Below, piece by piece: positions 1 through 9,757 of a stretch of DNA of 64,000 nucleotides. Source of the stretch: Enterococcus xiangfangensis. GTDB lineage: Bacteria > Bacillota > Bacilli > Lactobacillales > Enterococcaceae. A program made the position numbers and the translations under genes. Below the pieces are notes generated by a model. It saw only the letters and a list, made by a program, of their open reading frames with translations, ran no database searches and was not told where the DNA came from. Each line of letters begins with the position of its first letter. Within the stretch, counting starts at the first letter, position 1. Where the stretch lies: the NCBI RefSeq assembly GCF_005405365.1, contig NZ_BJDX01000001.1, positions 248,001 through 312,000 on the forward strand, in the 5' to 3' direction.

Positions 1-535
1 AATCAGCTGAGATCGTCGCTTCATAGACGGTACCTTTATTGTAATTTAAAAAACGAATCTTTTTCTTAGAGAAGTCGACTTGGATTTGTGAAAAAGTAAT
101 CTTCGTGTCTTCTTTTAGCGATTCCAAACTGACCGGCATATCAAAGACCTTCACATACTCAGACAATAAAAATCCGCCCTCATAATTCAACTCGATTCCG
201 TTATCTAAATTGTAATATTTTTGGATTTCTTCTTCATTTTGTGAAACTTCGTGAAGCTGACCGTACGTTCCTTCGGTCAATCGAGCTTGCGTTGTTGCTA
301 ATAAATTCTCACTACTAGTTTGAAATTTTCCTTCGGCTACATTCCAAATTCCTCGGATCGGTAAAAAAGCATCCGTCGCTTTTGCATAGTTCTGATCATT
401 TTTTACTGCTTGTTTACTAGTATTCACATTGGCTGTTTTGGAAGTTGGACTCAACCAAATAGCATAAGTCAAGACAAGGCTCAGCAAGATCAAAATAACG
501 AGCGCGGTGCGAAGGATTTTTTCTGATAATTTCAT
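1..535 (-). CDS. yycH: YycH (WalH), WalK accessory regulator, C-terminus cut by window edge
   Basis: The reading frame is open from an ATG at 535 to the left edge, so only about the first 178 residues are visible. It begins MKLSEKILRTALVILILL, a short basic start followed by one membrane segment (about residues 9-28); the rest is extracytoplasmic. In Firmicutes YycH is a membrane-anchored partner of the WalK sensor kinase that tunes cell-wall signalling. The start codon overlaps the walK stop as ATGA, which implies translational coupling, and the position directly after walRK is the usual one. Family identity rests on this position, the N-terminal anchor and general resemblance; the missing C-terminal half cannot be checked. 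Confidence 0.88.
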   Translation of the reverse strand, partial: MKLSEKILRTALVILILLSLVLTYAIWLSPTSKTANVNTSKQAVKNDQNYAKATDAFLPIRGIWNVAEGKFQTSSENLLATTQARLTEGTYGQLHEVSQNEEEIQKYYNLDNGIELNYEGGFLLSEYVKVFDMPVSLESLKEDTKITFSQIQVDFSKKKIRFLNYNKGTVYEATISAD

Positions 536-2361
536 TCCCAAATATCCTCCTCATAAGGTTCATAAGGTAAAGAAATATAGAATGTTGATCCTTTACCTTC
601 AACACTTTCAACCCAGATTTGACCTTGATGGGCTTTCATGACTTCTTTAGAGATTGCTAAGCCTAACCCTGTACCGCCTTGTTGGCGAGCTCGCGCCTTA
701 TCCACTCGGTAAAAACGTTCGAACACTTTTTCCAAATCTTTTTTAGGAATTCCCAAACCTTCATCAGAAATACTTAAGACTACATTGTTATGAGTCTCCA
801 TTAAATGAACCTCGATTTTCCCGCCGTCTGGGGAATATTTGATCGCATTGTTCATGATGTTATCGATAACTTGCATGATTTTATCAGTATCGATTTCAAC
901 CCACAAATCACGTTCTGTAAATTCGCGGACGATTCGATAATTTTTCTCTTGGCTAGTCACCATCATATCAAAGCGATCCAACGCATAATCAACCAATTCG
1001 TTGAAATTCACCAATTCCAAATCTAATCGCTGAGCACCTGAATCCATCCGAGACAGATTCAACAGATCATTGATCATCCGAATCATTCGGTCAGTCTCAC
1101 CTAATGTCACGTGAATAAATTGTGGAGCAACGATCTCGTCTTTCCACACGCCTTCTTCCAATGCTTCTAGATAACTGCGAACACTCGTAAGCGGTGTCCG
1201 TAATTCATGAGAGACATTTGAAACAAATTGACGGCGCTCTTCTGCGGTTTTTTCTTGTTCGGTAACATCGTGTAATACGACAACCAACCCGCTGATAAAC
1301 CCAGATTCACGGCGGATCATCGCAAAATCTGAACGCAGTGTCATGCGATCTTCTTCTAAATCAGATGTCGAGCGATCAATCAAAATTTCTTCAGGTGCTT
1401 CCAATAGTTTCCGCAGTGTGTACTCTTCTTCTAAATCAAGCAACGTCAAAATCGATTGGCCAATTGCCTGTTCACTTGTCGTGTGCAAGAGCGATAACGC
1501 CATCTCGTTGATCGTGATGACTTTCCCACGGCGATCTGTAGCAATGACTCCATCTGTCATATGGGTCAAAACACTATCTAATCGATTGCGCTCGGCTTCC
1601 ATCGTATCTTGCGCGTCTTCGATCCGATCAGATAGTTTATTGAAAGTTTCTGCTAGTTGGCTCAATTCATCATGGCCTTGCACATCAACTTTCTCAGAAT
1701 AGTCGCCTTGAGCAATTCGAACCGCTTGTTTTTGCATCTCTTTGATTGGTTTAGTGATCGAGCGCGCTACTAATAACGACACGATGATCGAAATCAAACC
1801 GGCGATCAATGATGCAGTAAAGAAAATCAAGGCAGTATTACTAATTTCTGTATATTTTTGTTCAATGTCGCTTTTAACATAAAGAGCCCCGATCACAGCC
1901 GAATCGCCGGTCGGGGACTGAATAGGTTGGACATTGATACATACACGTTTATTATTATCATCCAGTGTTACATACTGTTTTATTGAAAAATCATCAATAT
2001 CGCTGTATTCATTTTTCTTACCAATGATCGAGTCTTTTTGGCCCACATCATTGGTAGCTATCACGATTCCTTTGTCGTCTACTACCCACATCTCAGTGAT
2101 ATCAGCGGCAGTATTATTCTCAAGGATACGTTGCAGCTGTGTTCCCTCATTCTCGCTGTCTTCTGCCATCGCAGTTCCGAGAGTTGTACTCAGCAGCGAA
2201 ACGCGCTGATTCATATCTTTTGTAAAATTGTTGATCGTTGATGTCTCAAGTCCTCGGATAAAATAAGCACCGATGATCTCAATCGAAATCAGTAAAATCA
2301 AGATAAACGAAAAAGCAATCTTAAAATTGACTGATCGGTAAAAACGGACTCTCTTTTCCAT
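532..2361 (-). CDS. walK: WalK (VicK/YycG) sensor histidine kinase
   Basis: 609 residues, the usual WalK length. Two membrane segments (about 14-35 and 178-200) bracket an extracellular domain; then come HAMP (about 200-252), PAS (about 262-365), a HisKA dimerisation domain with the phospho-acceptor at His385 in SNVSHELRTPL, and a HATPase domain with N-, G1- and G2-type motifs ending in GGTGLGLAISKEV. It senses cell-wall status and phosphorylates WalR, the essential regulator of autolysins and wall metabolism in Firmicutes. The ribosome site GGAGTAAGT lies across the end of walR, only 2 nt separate the two genes, and the stop overlaps the yycH start, so all three should be one transcript. Confidence 0.97.
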   Translation of the reverse strand: MEKRVRFYRSVNFKIAFSFILILLISIEIIGAYFIRGLETSTINNFTKDMNQRVSLLSTTLGTAMAEDSENEGTQLQRILENNTAADITEMWVVDDKGIVIATNDVGQKDSIIGKKNEYSDIDDFSIKQYVTLDDNNKRVCINVQPIQSPTGDSAVIGALYVKSDIEQKYTEISNTALIFFTASLIAGLISIIVSLLVARSITKPIKEMQKQAVRIAQGDYSEKVDVQGHDELSQLAETFNKLSDRIEDAQDTMEAERNRLDSVLTHMTDGVIATDRRGKVITINEMALSLLHTTSEQAIGQSILTLLDLEEEYTLRKLLEAPEEILIDRSTSDLEEDRMTLRSDFAMIRRESGFISGLVVVLHDVTEQEKTAEERRQFVSNVSHELRTPLTSVRSYLEALEEGVWKDEIVAPQFIHVTLGETDRMIRMINDLLNLSRMDSGAQRLDLELVNFNELVDYALDRFDMMVTSQEKNYRIVREFTERDLWVEIDTDKIMQVIDNIMNNAIKYSPDGGKIEVHLMETHNNVVLSISDEGLGIPKKDLEKVFERFYRVDKARARQQGGTGLGLAISKEVMKAHQGQIWVESVEGKGSTFYISLPYEPYEEDIWE

Positions 2362-2363
2362 AC

Positions 2364-3068
2364 TTACTCCTGTTCAGGGTTGCGTAAATAATAACCTACG
2401 CCTCTTCTTGTTACTAAATAGGTTGGATGACTCGGATTGTCTTCGATTTTTTCCCGTAAGCGACGAACCGTTACGTCTACCGTTCGGACATCTCCAAAAT
2501 AATCATAGCCCCAAACTGTCTGTAATAAATGTTCACGGGTCATTACTTGACCGATATGTTTTGCTAAATAATGCAACAATTCAAATTCACGGTGAGTCAA
2601 CTCAATCGTATCTCCGTATTTCGTGACCATATACGCATCTGGGTGGATTGTTAATTCGCCAATCGTCAAATCGCTTTGTGTCGTTTGTTCTTCTTCTTTA
2701 GGCGCTTGTCCGCCTCGACGTAAATTGGCTTTGACCCGTGCAATCAATTCGCGGTTGGAAAATGGTTTCGTTACATAATCATCTGCCCCTAGTTCTAAAC
2801 CTAAAACTTTATCAATCTCAGAATCTTTCGCCGTAACCATAATGATCGGCATTTCATGGGTCTTGCGTACTTCACGAGCCACTTCTAAACCGTCTTTTTT
2901 AGGCAACATCAAATCTAATAAAATTAGATCCGGATTGACTTCTTCGACTTTTTTCAAGGCTTCTTCACCGTCATACGCAGTAAAGACTTCATAGCCTTCT
3001 TTCGTTAAATTAAATTTTACGATGTCCGAAATCGGCTTTTCATCGTCAACTACTAGAATTTTTTTCAC
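2364..3068 (-). CDS. walR: WalR (VicR/YycF) response regulator
   Basis: 234-residue OmpR-family regulator. The receiver domain has the acidic pair at residues 8-9 and the phospho-acceptor Asp52 in [11 protein letters not shown]; the winged-helix DNA-binding domain ends in [18 protein letters not shown] and GVGYYLR. It is the output partner of WalK. The start is GTG at 3068, placed by the ribosome site GAGGTG about 8 nt upstream. A TATAAT-type -10 (3114-3119 read in reverse) lies about 45 bp upstream; no good -35 is seen. First gene of walR-walK-yycH. Confidence 0.97.
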   Translation of the reverse strand: MKKILVVDDEKPISDIVKFNLTKEGYEVFTAYDGEEALKKVEEVNPDLILLDLMLPKKDGLEVAREVRKTHEMPIIMVTAKDSEIDKVLGLELGADDYVTKPFSNRELIARVKANLRRGGQAPKEEEQTTQSDLTIGELTIHPDAYMVTKYGDTIELTHREFELLHYLAKHIGQVMTREHLLQTVWGYDYFGDVRTVDVTVRRLREKIEDNPSHPTYLVTRRGVGYYLRNPEQE

Positions 3069-3196
3069 TAAGAGTCACCTCATACCTTTTTAAAGTTGTA
3101 TGTACGCCTTACCATTATACAATAATTTCACTACTGTTTCATCCTTTCAAATAGATGACGATTTTTTTACAAGCATTACTTAAGGAAAACTGAAAG

Positions 3197-3224
3197 AAGA
3201 GGCTGCGACATGCCGCAGCCTCTT
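3197..3224 (-). terminator. Terminator hairpin after the DegV gene
   Basis: An 11-bp perfect stem (AAGAGGCTGCG and its complement, 6-nt loop) sits between the DegV gene and the walR promoter. Read on the minus strand it is followed by TTCTTTC, an interrupted U-tract. Confidence 0.7.
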
Positions 3225-3272
3225 TATGAATAAACGGATTAGCACTCGCATAAACTGCAAATGCTCAACAAC

Positions 3273-4130
3273 TTAGTCCAGTACTTGGCAGACGACGCCT
3301 AATGAACCAGGTCCAGTATGAACCGAAAGCGCCGGTGAAACTTTCCCAAAATAAATATTTTCTGCTGTTGGAAATAGTTCACGCAGCCGATGATAAACTT
3401 TTTCAGCCGTTTCCATCGCATCAGCCTGTGTTACCGCTAAATTGAAACGTTTATGGTTGCCGATGTGTGCTTTCACTAATTCGATCGTTTTATCGATACT
3501 TTTATTTAATCCTCGCACCTTTGCGACGGTGTAATAAATACCGTCAGGATTACATGAAATAATTGGTTTTAATTTAAGCGCACTGCCGAGTAAAGAAGCG
3601 ACTAAACCGATGCGTCCGCCTTTTTGCAAATATTCCAACGTATCGACGTTAAAAAATATTTTCGTTTTTGCGATCTTGCTTTCTGTGTCGCTGATAACTT
3701 CTGCAAACGATTTTCCTTGCTTGACTAGCTCACCTGCGTAAATTGCTAGTATCCCAGCTCCGATTCCTACATTTTTCGTATCAATCGCATGGAAAGTCAG
3801 CCCTTCATAATGGTCACTAAGCACTCGCAGCGCATTATAAGTCCCGCTCAATCCGCTAGAGATCGTCACGATAATCACGTGGGTATACCCTTGATCTTTG
3901 ATCTCATCAAAAATCTGATGGATCAATTCACCATCAGGTAAAGATGTTTTGGGCAATTCCTTTTGGATCAGCGGAAAAATATTATCTGAGCTGACATCAA
4001 TCCCATCACGATATTCTCGGTCACTAAAAATGATCCGTAAGGGTACCATAAAAAATGGCCCATTATCAATAACTCCTTTTGGAACATCTGTCCCAGAATC
4101 AACTAGGATCGCAATTTTTTCACTCATCAT
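3273..4130 (-). CDS. DegV family fatty-acid-binding protein
   Basis: 285 residues, full length for the DegV (FakB-like) family, cytoplasmic two-domain lipid-binding proteins; characterised members hand bound fatty acids to the kinase FakA for phospholipid synthesis. Seen here: the N-terminal strand IAILVDSGTDVP, the family motif SSGLSGTYNAL, YLQKGGRIG in the middle, and a C-terminal HTGPGSLG. The start ATG at 4130 has GAAGG 6 nt upstream and overlaps the end of the DUF1836 gene by 11 nt, so the two are probably co-translated. No FakA kinase is in the window. Ligand specificity cannot be read from sequence. Confidence 0.9.
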   Translation of the reverse strand: MMSEKIAILVDSGTDVPKGVIDNGPFFMVPLRIIFSDREYRDGIDVSSDNIFPLIQKELPKTSLPDGELIHQIFDEIKDQGYTHVIIVTISSGLSGTYNALRVLSDHYEGLTFHAIDTKNVGIGAGILAIYAGELVKQGKSFAEVISDTESKIAKTKIFFNVDTLEYLQKGGRIGLVASLLGSALKLKPIISCNPDGIYYTVAKVRGLNKSIDKTIELVKAHIGNHKRFNLAVTQADAMETAEKVYHRLRELFPTAENIYFGKVSPALSVHTGPGSLGVVCQVLD

Positions 4131-4671
4131 TTTCGCCTTCTTTCTCTTTATCTAATTGAATGATTTTTTCAGCTAACATTTTTTGTGTAAACGAAGCGAC
4201 AGCACTTTCCATCGCCAAGTAATGAAATTTCTTACTGCTGCGGGTCAGACTGACTTCTTCCCCTAAAATAATTTTAGCAATTTGTATCAGCGCATCTTCT
4301 TGGACCGTACAAAAACCGTTGTAGGCATCTTTGGGCTCATTATTTGTTAACTGTATCCGGATCAATTCATTGACATCTGGAATCGAAAAAACTTGTTTCA
4401 ATAAAGTGATTGCGATCAAATAGGCTAAATGATTCCGGTTATATCTTTTTTTGACTGGCGGCGGCACTAATTTGTGCTTCACATAGTTATTGACCATTGC
4501 ACTAGATAAAAGTTGATGCTTCTCATCTTCAATCAACGGCGCTAAATAACGATCAACCAAAGTAATAACTTGATCCATGTACAATTCTAATTCAGGCAGC
4601 TCTTCCCAGCGAGGTAAACGGACTTTCTTTAAGCTTTCCGCCCACGACCTAAGATTCATATCTTCCATCAT
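4120..4671 (-). CDS. DUF1836 domain protein
   Basis: 183 residues. It matches the DUF1836 family by its layout: an N-terminal LPRWEELPELELYMDQV segment, then a helical core with NYVKHKLVPPPVKKRYNRNHLAYL, which resembles a MerR-like winged-helix recognition segment. No function is established for the family; a DNA-binding role is an inference. The start was moved in from a longer open frame to 4671 because AAAGGGG lies 7 nt upstream of the tandem ATG pair there. It overlaps the DegV gene by 11 nt and precedes it in the same transcript. Confidence 0.8.
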   Translation of the reverse strand: MMEDMNLRSWAESLKKVRLPRWEELPELELYMDQVITLVDRYLAPLIEDEKHQLLSSAMVNNYVKHKLVPPPVKKRYNRNHLAYLIAITLLKQVFSIPDVNELIRIQLTNNEPKDAYNGFCTVQEDALIQIAKIILGEEVSLTRSSKKFHYLAMESAVASFTQKMLAEKIIQLDKEKEGENDE

Positions 4672-4778
4672 TCGAACCCCTTTCATCAGTAGTTTATCAA
4701 AATTATGATAATTATACAACATAGTTTTCAAAACTAGATAAATAAAGCGGTTTTAGCAAGAATTTTTCTAGTTTATTG

Positions 4779-4807
4779 TTGCATTTTTATTTTTGCAGTG
4801 CTAACAT
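4779..4807 (+). promoter_or_regulatory. Candidate promoter of tRNA-Lys
   Basis: TTGCAT, 17-bp spacer, TAACAT, ending 17 bp before the mature tRNA 5' end. The -35 matches consensus 4/6 and the -10 4/6; support is mainly the position and spacer. Confidence 0.5.
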
Positions 4808-4824
4808 ATGAAAGTACTTTATTT

Positions 4825-4897
<73 letters not shown>

Positions 4898-4914
4898 TTG
4901 GGTGCCAAACCCAC

Positions 4915-4977
4915 GTCACCAGTGCATTCTTGGCTACTTCGGTAGTTTCGAAAAGAATGTGCGTGGTGACTTTTTTT
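4915..4977 (+). terminator. Terminator of tRNA-Lys
   Basis: A long imperfect stem, GTCACCA-GTGC-ATTCTT paired with AAGAATGTGCGTGGTGAC, ends in seven T residues. Confidence 0.85.
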
Positions 4978-5500
4978 ATCTTAAAGACATTTTAGAACTA
5001 TTACTACTAATCCTTCGACTACAGTGTTTGCATTTTATTTTTAATAATTTCCTCACACCGCTACCTCCTCACTTTTCCTTTTGGAGTATTACCATCAACA
5101 ATCTCCCCAATTAAACAGCACTAGCCGCTGCACGATCTCTGCACAAATTATGCCGACTCCCTCATTCACTCTTTCGTTAGTTCAAACAATTTCCAAATCA
5201 ATTATATTTTTATGAACAATTCCTTTATAAAAATCATCATTTTTTAATTATTCGACTTACCTATTCTAATAATAAAATTTTTTTAAAAAGATATTCTGAT
5301 AAATCCCTAAGTTTAACATCTTTTCCAAAATATAGTTGACGTTAAAAAGAGAAATAATCCCCTAACCATCCCTGATATGACGCGATAAATTTGGTGGATC
5401 CATCACATACTTTTACCGATTACTATTTCTAGGCTTAATCAATTTTACTTCACGACCAAATGAGTTTAGAAAAATTTTTTCTCATCTTTTTTTCATATTA
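4978..5500. other. Gene-free AT-rich stretch upstream of the leu promoter
   Basis: About 520 bp between the tRNA-Lys terminator and the leu promoter. No reading frame with a ribosome site, no RNA fold and no repeat was recognised. A copy of the tRNA 3' end, as left by an island integrated at a tRNA gene, was looked for around the leu operon and not seen. Its function, if any, is unknown. Confidence 0.6.
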
Positions 5501-5503
5501 GAC

Positions 5504-5532
5504 TTGACAAGTCATTGCTTTTTTTATACGAT
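5504..5532 (+). promoter_or_regulatory. Promoter of the leu operon
   Basis: TTGACA (5504-5509), 17-bp spacer, TACGAT (5527-5532). The perfect -35 and ideal spacing predict a start near 5539, giving an untranslated leader of about 205 nt before leuA that contains the attenuator. Confidence 0.85.
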
Positions 5533-5579
5533 TACTACAATAATTTTTTAAAAATTCTGACAATAACTGGGTGGTTGCT

Positions 5580-5624
5580 ATGATAAAATCAACAATATTT
5601 TTTAATGCAACTTTATTATTATAG
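5580..5624 (+). CDS. leu operon leader peptide with three consecutive Leu codons
   Basis: A 14-codon frame, MIKSTIFFNATLLL, ends in TTA TTA TTA immediately before TAG. GGGTGG (5569-5574) is a reasonable ribosome site 5 nt upstream of the ATG. It lies between the leu promoter and an intrinsic terminator, as expected for a regulatory peptide: when leucyl-tRNA is scarce the ribosome should stall on the Leu codons and change folding downstream. Leader-peptide attenuation of leucine operons is known, including in Lactococcus lactis; most Firmicutes use a T-box instead, and none is present here. It is too short for ordinary gene callers. Confidence 0.82.
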   Translation: MIKSTIFFNATLLL

Positions 5625-5626
5625 CA

Positions 5627-5658
5627 GGGACTTTCTGAAATTTATTTCATAAAGTCCC
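5627..5658 (+). promoter_or_regulatory. Hairpin A of the leu attenuator
   Basis: GGGACTTT...AAAGTCCC plus an inner TGAAA/TTTCA stem around a 4-nt loop, beginning 2 nt after the leader-peptide stop. A ribosome terminating at TAG would cover its left arm, while one stalled on the Leu codons would leave most of it free. No U-run follows, so it is not itself a terminator. Confidence 0.7.
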
Positions 5659-5663
5659 TATTC

Positions 5664-5712
5664 GCATTGCATCGGAGAAGAAATGGTTCTTCCCCGATGG
5701 AGTGCTTTTTTT
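5664..5712 (+). terminator. Intrinsic terminator of the leu attenuator
   Basis: Stem CATCGG-a-GAAGAA against TTCTTC-c-CCGATG with a 4-nt loop, extended at the base by GCAT/GTGC, followed by seven T residues. It lies 31 bp before the leuA start, inside the leader, so it should stop transcription unless conditions favour read-through. Confidence 0.85.
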
Positions 5713-5743
5713 ATACCCAGATTTGATTAGAGGAGGAATAGCA

Positions 5744-7258
5744 ATGAGAAAAATTCAATTTTTTGATACCACGTTAAGAGATGGTGAACAAACACCGGGC
5801 GTGAATTTCAATACCAAAGAAAAAGTTCAAATCGCGCTTCAATTGGAAAAATGGGGGATTGATGTCATTGAGGCAGGATTTCCTATCGCCTCTCCTGGTG
5901 ATTTCGAAGCGGTCCAATCGATTGCCCAACAAGTGAAAAAAATGACTGTGACCGGTCTTGCCCGCTGTCAAAAAAAAGATATTGATCGGGCTCACGAGGC
6001 GTTAAAAGATGCAGTTGACCCTCAGATCCATGTTTTTTTAGCAACTAGCGACGTCCATATGCACTATAAGTTAAAAATGACGCGAGAGGAAGTTTTAGCC
6101 TCAATCAAAGAACATGTCAGTTATGCACGTAGTTTGTTTGAAAAAGTCCAGTTCTCGCCAGAAGATGCTTCACGAACCGAAAAAGATTTCTTATTAGAAG
6201 CTGTCCAGACAGCGATTGATGCAGGAGCTACGATTATCAATATTCCAGATACTGTCGGTTATTCAAATCCGACTGAATACGGCAAAATTTTTAAATCACT
6301 GATTGAAAATATTCGCAGCGACCGAGAGATTATATTCTCTTCTCATTGCCACGATGATTTAGGAATGGCAACGGCAAATGCTCTAGCCGCGATCGAAAAT
6401 GGGGCGAATCGAGTAGAAGGCACCATCAATGGGATTGGCGAACGTGCAGGCAATACAGCTTTGGAAGAAGTCGCATTAGCACTAGCAATCCGCAAAGATT
6501 TTTATCAATGTGAAACACCTATTATCCTAAGCGAAACCAAACGAACGAGCGAGCTGATTTCCCGCCTTTCTGGGATTCCGGTTCCTAAAAATAAAGCTGT
6601 CGTCGGTGATAATGCATTTGCTCACGAATCTGGTATTCATCAAGATGGTGTTTTGAAAAATCCTGAGACATACGAAATCATCACGCCTACCATGGTAGGC
6701 GTGACTCAAAATTCTTTGCCGCTTGGAAAACTATCAGGCCGCCATGCCTTCAATGCAAAATTAGAAGAGCTCGGCTACCAATTTACCGATGCTGACAGTA
6801 AAGAAGCTTTCAAACGATTCAAACGATTAGCCGATAAAAAGAAACAAATCACGGACAAAGACTTAGTTGCCTTGCTTGCTGATCAATCGCGCGAAGAGAC
6901 AGAAGCCTACAAACTGGCTGAAGTTCAAGTCCAATACAGCTCTAACGGCTATCAAGGAGCAATCGTTTCTATTATTAATGAAGAAAATGAAACAAAAGTC
7001 GCCTCGAAAATCGGTTCAGGCAGCATCCAAGCAATCTACAACACGATCGATGAATTGTTCCAGCAAGCTCCAGAACTGACCGAATATGAAATCCAAGCAT
7101 TGACTGGCGGCGAAGATGCTCAAGCCGAAGTCCGCGTGACTCTGAGAGATACGCAAACAAAAAAAGAATTTCGCGGAATCGGTGTAGACTTTGACGTTTT
7201 ACACGCGTCAGCAAAGGCTTATGTAAAAGCTAGCAATCAGATTGCATCAAACCGCTAA
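5744..7258 (+). CDS. leuA: 2-isopropylmalate synthase
   Basis: 504 residues. LeuA condenses 2-oxoisovalerate with acetyl-CoA, the committed step to leucine. The N-terminal HMGL-like TIM barrel opens with [17 protein letters not shown] and carries the metal-binding [11 protein letters not shown]; the C-terminal part (about 380-500) is the LeuA dimer/allosteric domain where leucine feeds back. The start at 5744 was chosen because AGGAGG lies 7 nt upstream; a longer open frame to 5702 runs back into the attenuator terminator and is not used. First gene of leuABCD, controlled by the leader upstream. Confidence 0.97.
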   Translation: MRKIQFFDTTLRDGEQTPGVNFNTKEKVQIALQLEKWGIDVIEAGFPIASPGDFEAVQSIAQQVKKMTVTGLARCQKKDIDRAHEALKDAVDPQIHVFLATSDVHMHYKLKMTREEVLASIKEHVSYARSLFEKVQFSPEDASRTEKDFLLEAVQTAIDAGATIINIPDTVGYSNPTEYGKIFKSLIENIRSDREIIFSSHCHDDLGMATANALAAIENGANRVEGTINGIGERAGNTALEEVALALAIRKDFYQCETPIILSETKRTSELISRLSGIPVPKNKAVVGDNAFAHESGIHQDGVLKNPETYEIITPTMVGVTQNSLPLGKLSGRHAFNAKLEELGYQFTDADSKEAFKRFKRLADKKKQITDKDLVALLADQSREETEAYKLAEVQVQYSSNGYQGAIVSIINEENETKVASKIGSGSIQAIYNTIDELFQQAPELTEYEIQALTGGEDAQAEVRVTLRDTQTKKEFRGIGVDFDVLHASAKAYVKASNQIASNR

Positions 7259-7330
7259 TCTAACTATAACGAGTACAAAATCTAGTTAAAGTCTGGCAAA
7301 AAATGGAACTCAAAGATAGGAGCAAGATAA

Positions 7331-8380
7331 ATGAAAAATAAGATTGTAGTGTTAGCCGGCGACGGCATCGGACCAGAGATTATGACAAGCGGACTGCAAG
7401 TGTTAGCCGCTGTTGAAAAAAATTGTACACGTGATTTTGAACTTGAGGCGCTTCCCTTTGGCGGTGCCGGGCTTGATGAAGTAGGCGCTTCTTTACCAGA
7501 AAAAACGTTGAAGGCTTGCCAATCAGCCGATGCGATTTTATTAGGTGCAATTGGTGGCCCCAAATGGGAAAACATGGTGGACGCACCAGAAAAAGGTTTG
7601 CTGGCTCTTCGAAAAGCGTTGAATTTATTTGCGAACATTCGTCCAGTCTCCGTCTCTTCTGCCTTGATGCATCTTTCCCCTCTAAAACCTGCGATCGTCG
7701 AAGGAACGGACTTGATTATCGTTCGAGAATTAAGCAGCGGGATTTATTTCGGGGAGCCACGCGAATTAACAGAACAAATGGCGTTTGATACTGCCCGCTA
7801 CCAAAAAGCTGAGATTGAACGGATCCTCCACTCTGCTTTTAAAATCGCTCAAGGGCGCAACAAAAAAGTGACGTCAGTCGATAAAGCGAATGTCCTTGCC
7901 TCCAGCAAATTATGGCGAACTACGGCAGAAGAAGTTGCTAAAGAATATCCTGATTGTCAGTTAGAACATCAATACGTGGATTCCGCGGCGATGAAACTGA
8001 TCCAAAATCCAAAAGCTTTTGATGTGCTCGTCACTGAAAATCTTTTCGGTGATATTTTGAGCGATGAAGCCTCAGTCTTGCCAGGATCATTAGGTGTCTT
8101 GCCAAGTGCTAGCCACAGTGTCAAGGGTCCTTCTCTTTATGAACCGATCCACGGTTCCGCACCAGATATTGCCGGTCTTGGGATCGCAAATCCAATCTCG
8201 ATGATTTTGTCTGTAGCCATGATGCTAAGACAATCCTTTCAAGAAGAAGCGGCAGCCCAAGCAATCGAAAACGCCTGCGACAAGGTATTGACGCAAGGAT
8301 TATTTACTCGCGACCTAGGTGGTCAAGCATCCACAGCACAATTTACCGACGCTGTGATTCAAGAATTGGAAGGAGCATAA
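7331..8380 (+). CDS. leuB: 3-isopropylmalate dehydrogenase
   Basis: 349 residues, normal length. It oxidatively decarboxylates 3-isopropylmalate with NAD. Visible signatures are the N-terminal VLAGDGIGPEI, the substrate-binding RELSSGIYFGEPRE, the dehydrogenase signature around NLFGDILSDEASVLPGSLG, and the NAD-side HGSAPDIAG. AGGAG lies 8 nt before the start, 72 bp after leuA, and the gene abuts leuC. Confidence 0.97.
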   Translation: MKNKIVVLAGDGIGPEIMTSGLQVLAAVEKNCTRDFELEALPFGGAGLDEVGASLPEKTLKACQSADAILLGAIGGPKWENMVDAPEKGLLALRKALNLFANIRPVSVSSALMHLSPLKPAIVEGTDLIIVRELSSGIYFGEPRELTEQMAFDTARYQKAEIERILHSAFKIAQGRNKKVTSVDKANVLASSKLWRTTAEEVAKEYPDCQLEHQYVDSAAMKLIQNPKAFDVLVTENLFGDILSDEASVLPGSLGVLPSASHSVKGPSLYEPIHGSAPDIAGLGIANPISMILSVAMMLRQSFQEEAAAQAIENACDKVLTQGLFTRDLGGQASTAQFTDAVIQELEGA

Positions 8381-9757
8381 ATGATGGGAAAAACACTATT
8401 TGATAAACTATGGAATCGACACGTCGTCTACGGCAATGAGGGAGCTCCGCAGCTATTGTATATTGATTTGCACTTGATTCATGAAGTGACATCACCTCAG
8501 GCATTTGCCGGAATTCGCGAAGCTGGTCGAACATTGCGTCATCCAGAGCGGACATTTGCTACAATGGATCATAATGTACCGACGATCGATATTTTAAATT
8601 TCACCGATTTAATCGCAAAAAAACAAATCGATACTTTAAGAGAAAATTGCCGCGAATTTGGCGTACAACTTTGCGACAATGGCAGCGACCGCCAAGGAAT
8701 CGTCCACATGGTAGGCCCGGAAACTGGTTTGACTCGGCCGGGCAAAACAATCGTTTGCGGAGATTCTCATACAGCAACTCATGGCGCTTTTGGTGCTCTG
8801 GCTTTTGGGATTGGTACGAGTGAAGTCGAACATGTTTTTGCAACTCAGACCCTTTGGCAAAGCAAACCGCAAAACATGGGGATCAAGATTTCCGGCAAAC
8901 TACCAAAAGGTGTCTATGCAAAAGATATTATTTTGGCGCTGATTGCTAAATATGGAACAGACTTCGGTGTGGGTTACGGTGCTGAATTTTATGGTGAAAC
9001 GATTGAAAATCTGTCTATGGAAGAACGTATGACAATCTGCAACATGGCGATCGAAGGCGGAGCAAAAATTGGCCTGATCGCACCTGATGAGACGACTTTT
9101 GATTATGTCGCAAGTCGCGAATACGCTCCAAAAAATATGGCTGCCGCAATCGCTGATTGGAAAGAATTGTATACAGATAGCGACGCCGTCTACGACAAAG
9201 AACTAACGCTGGATGCCAGCGAGCTAGTTCCCTTTGTTACTTGGGGTACAAATCCTGAAATGGGCGTTCCTTTTACTGGTACATTTCCCGCAATCACTTC
9301 ACCTGATCTGCAAAAAGCTTACGATTATATGGACTTGAAACCTGGTCAGACTCCAGCTGATATTCCAGTTGGTTATGTATTCATCGGTTCATGTACGAAC
9401 GGCCGCTTGTCGGATCTACAAGAAGCCGCCAAGATCATCAAAGGAAAAAAAGTACACGACAACGTGACAGCTATCGTCGTTCCCGGCTCACGTCCTGTTC
9501 GGAAAGCAGCCGAAAAAATCGGCTTGGACAAAATATTCATGGATGCAGGGTTTGAATGGCGCGAGCCTGGCTGCTCGATGTGCCTAGGAATGAATCCTGA
9601 CCGCGTACCTGCAGGTGTCCATTGTGCGTCAACTTCTAATCGAAATTTTCAAGGACGCCAAGGCAAAGATGCCCGCACTCATCTTTGCAGTCCGGTAATG
9701 GCTGCACTAGCCGCAATTCACGGAAATTTTGTCGATAGCCGCAAGGAGGTCATCTAA
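8381..9757 (+). CDS. leuC: 3-isopropylmalate dehydratase large subunit
   Basis: 458 residues, an aconitase-family enzyme that with LeuD isomerises 2- to 3-isopropylmalate. The three [4Fe-4S] ligands are visible as [11 protein letters not shown] and [13 protein letters not shown]. Active-site motifs [24 protein letters not shown] and DHNVPT are intact. The ATG follows the leuB stop directly, and the ribosome site lies in the leuB end (GAAGGAG). Oxygen sensitivity of the cluster is a family property. Confidence 0.97.
   Translation: MMGKTLFDKLWNRHVVYGNEGAPQLLYIDLHLIHEVTSPQAFAGIREAGRTLRHPERTFATMDHNVPTIDILNFTDLIAKKQIDTLRENCREFGVQLCDNGSDRQGIVHMVGPETGLTRPGKTIVCGDSHTATHGAFGALAFGIGTSEVEHVFATQTLWQSKPQNMGIKISGKLPKGVYAKDIILALIAKYGTDFGVGYGAEFYGETIENLSMEERMTICNMAIEGGAKIGLIAPDETTFDYVASREYAPKNMAAAIADWKELYTDSDAVYDKELTLDASELVPFVTWGTNPEMGVPFTGTFPAITSPDLQKAYDYMDLKPGQTPADIPVGYVFIGSCTNGRLSDLQEAAKIIKGKKVHDNVTAIVVPGSRPVRKAAEKIGLDKIFMDAGFEWREPGCSMCLGMNPDRVPAGVHCASTSNRNFQGRQGKDARTHLCSPVMAALAAIHGNFVDSRKEVI

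Noticed and set aside
417..611. 64-codon minus-strand ORF across the walK/yycH junction
   Set aside because: It is out of frame with both genes, which fully explain the region.
5550..5564. CodY-like sequence in the leu leader
   Set aside because: Four mismatches to the 15-bp consensus, too many to support.
5561..5580. CTGGGTGGTTGC resembling the T-box core of leucine leaders
   Set aside because: The full T-box sequence AGGGTGGNACCGCG and the stem I specifier architecture are absent; the GGGTGG is better explained as the ribosome site of the leader peptide.
5702..5743. Longer leuA start
   Set aside because: It would begin inside the attenuator terminator and has no ribosome site; AGGAGG is placed for 5744.
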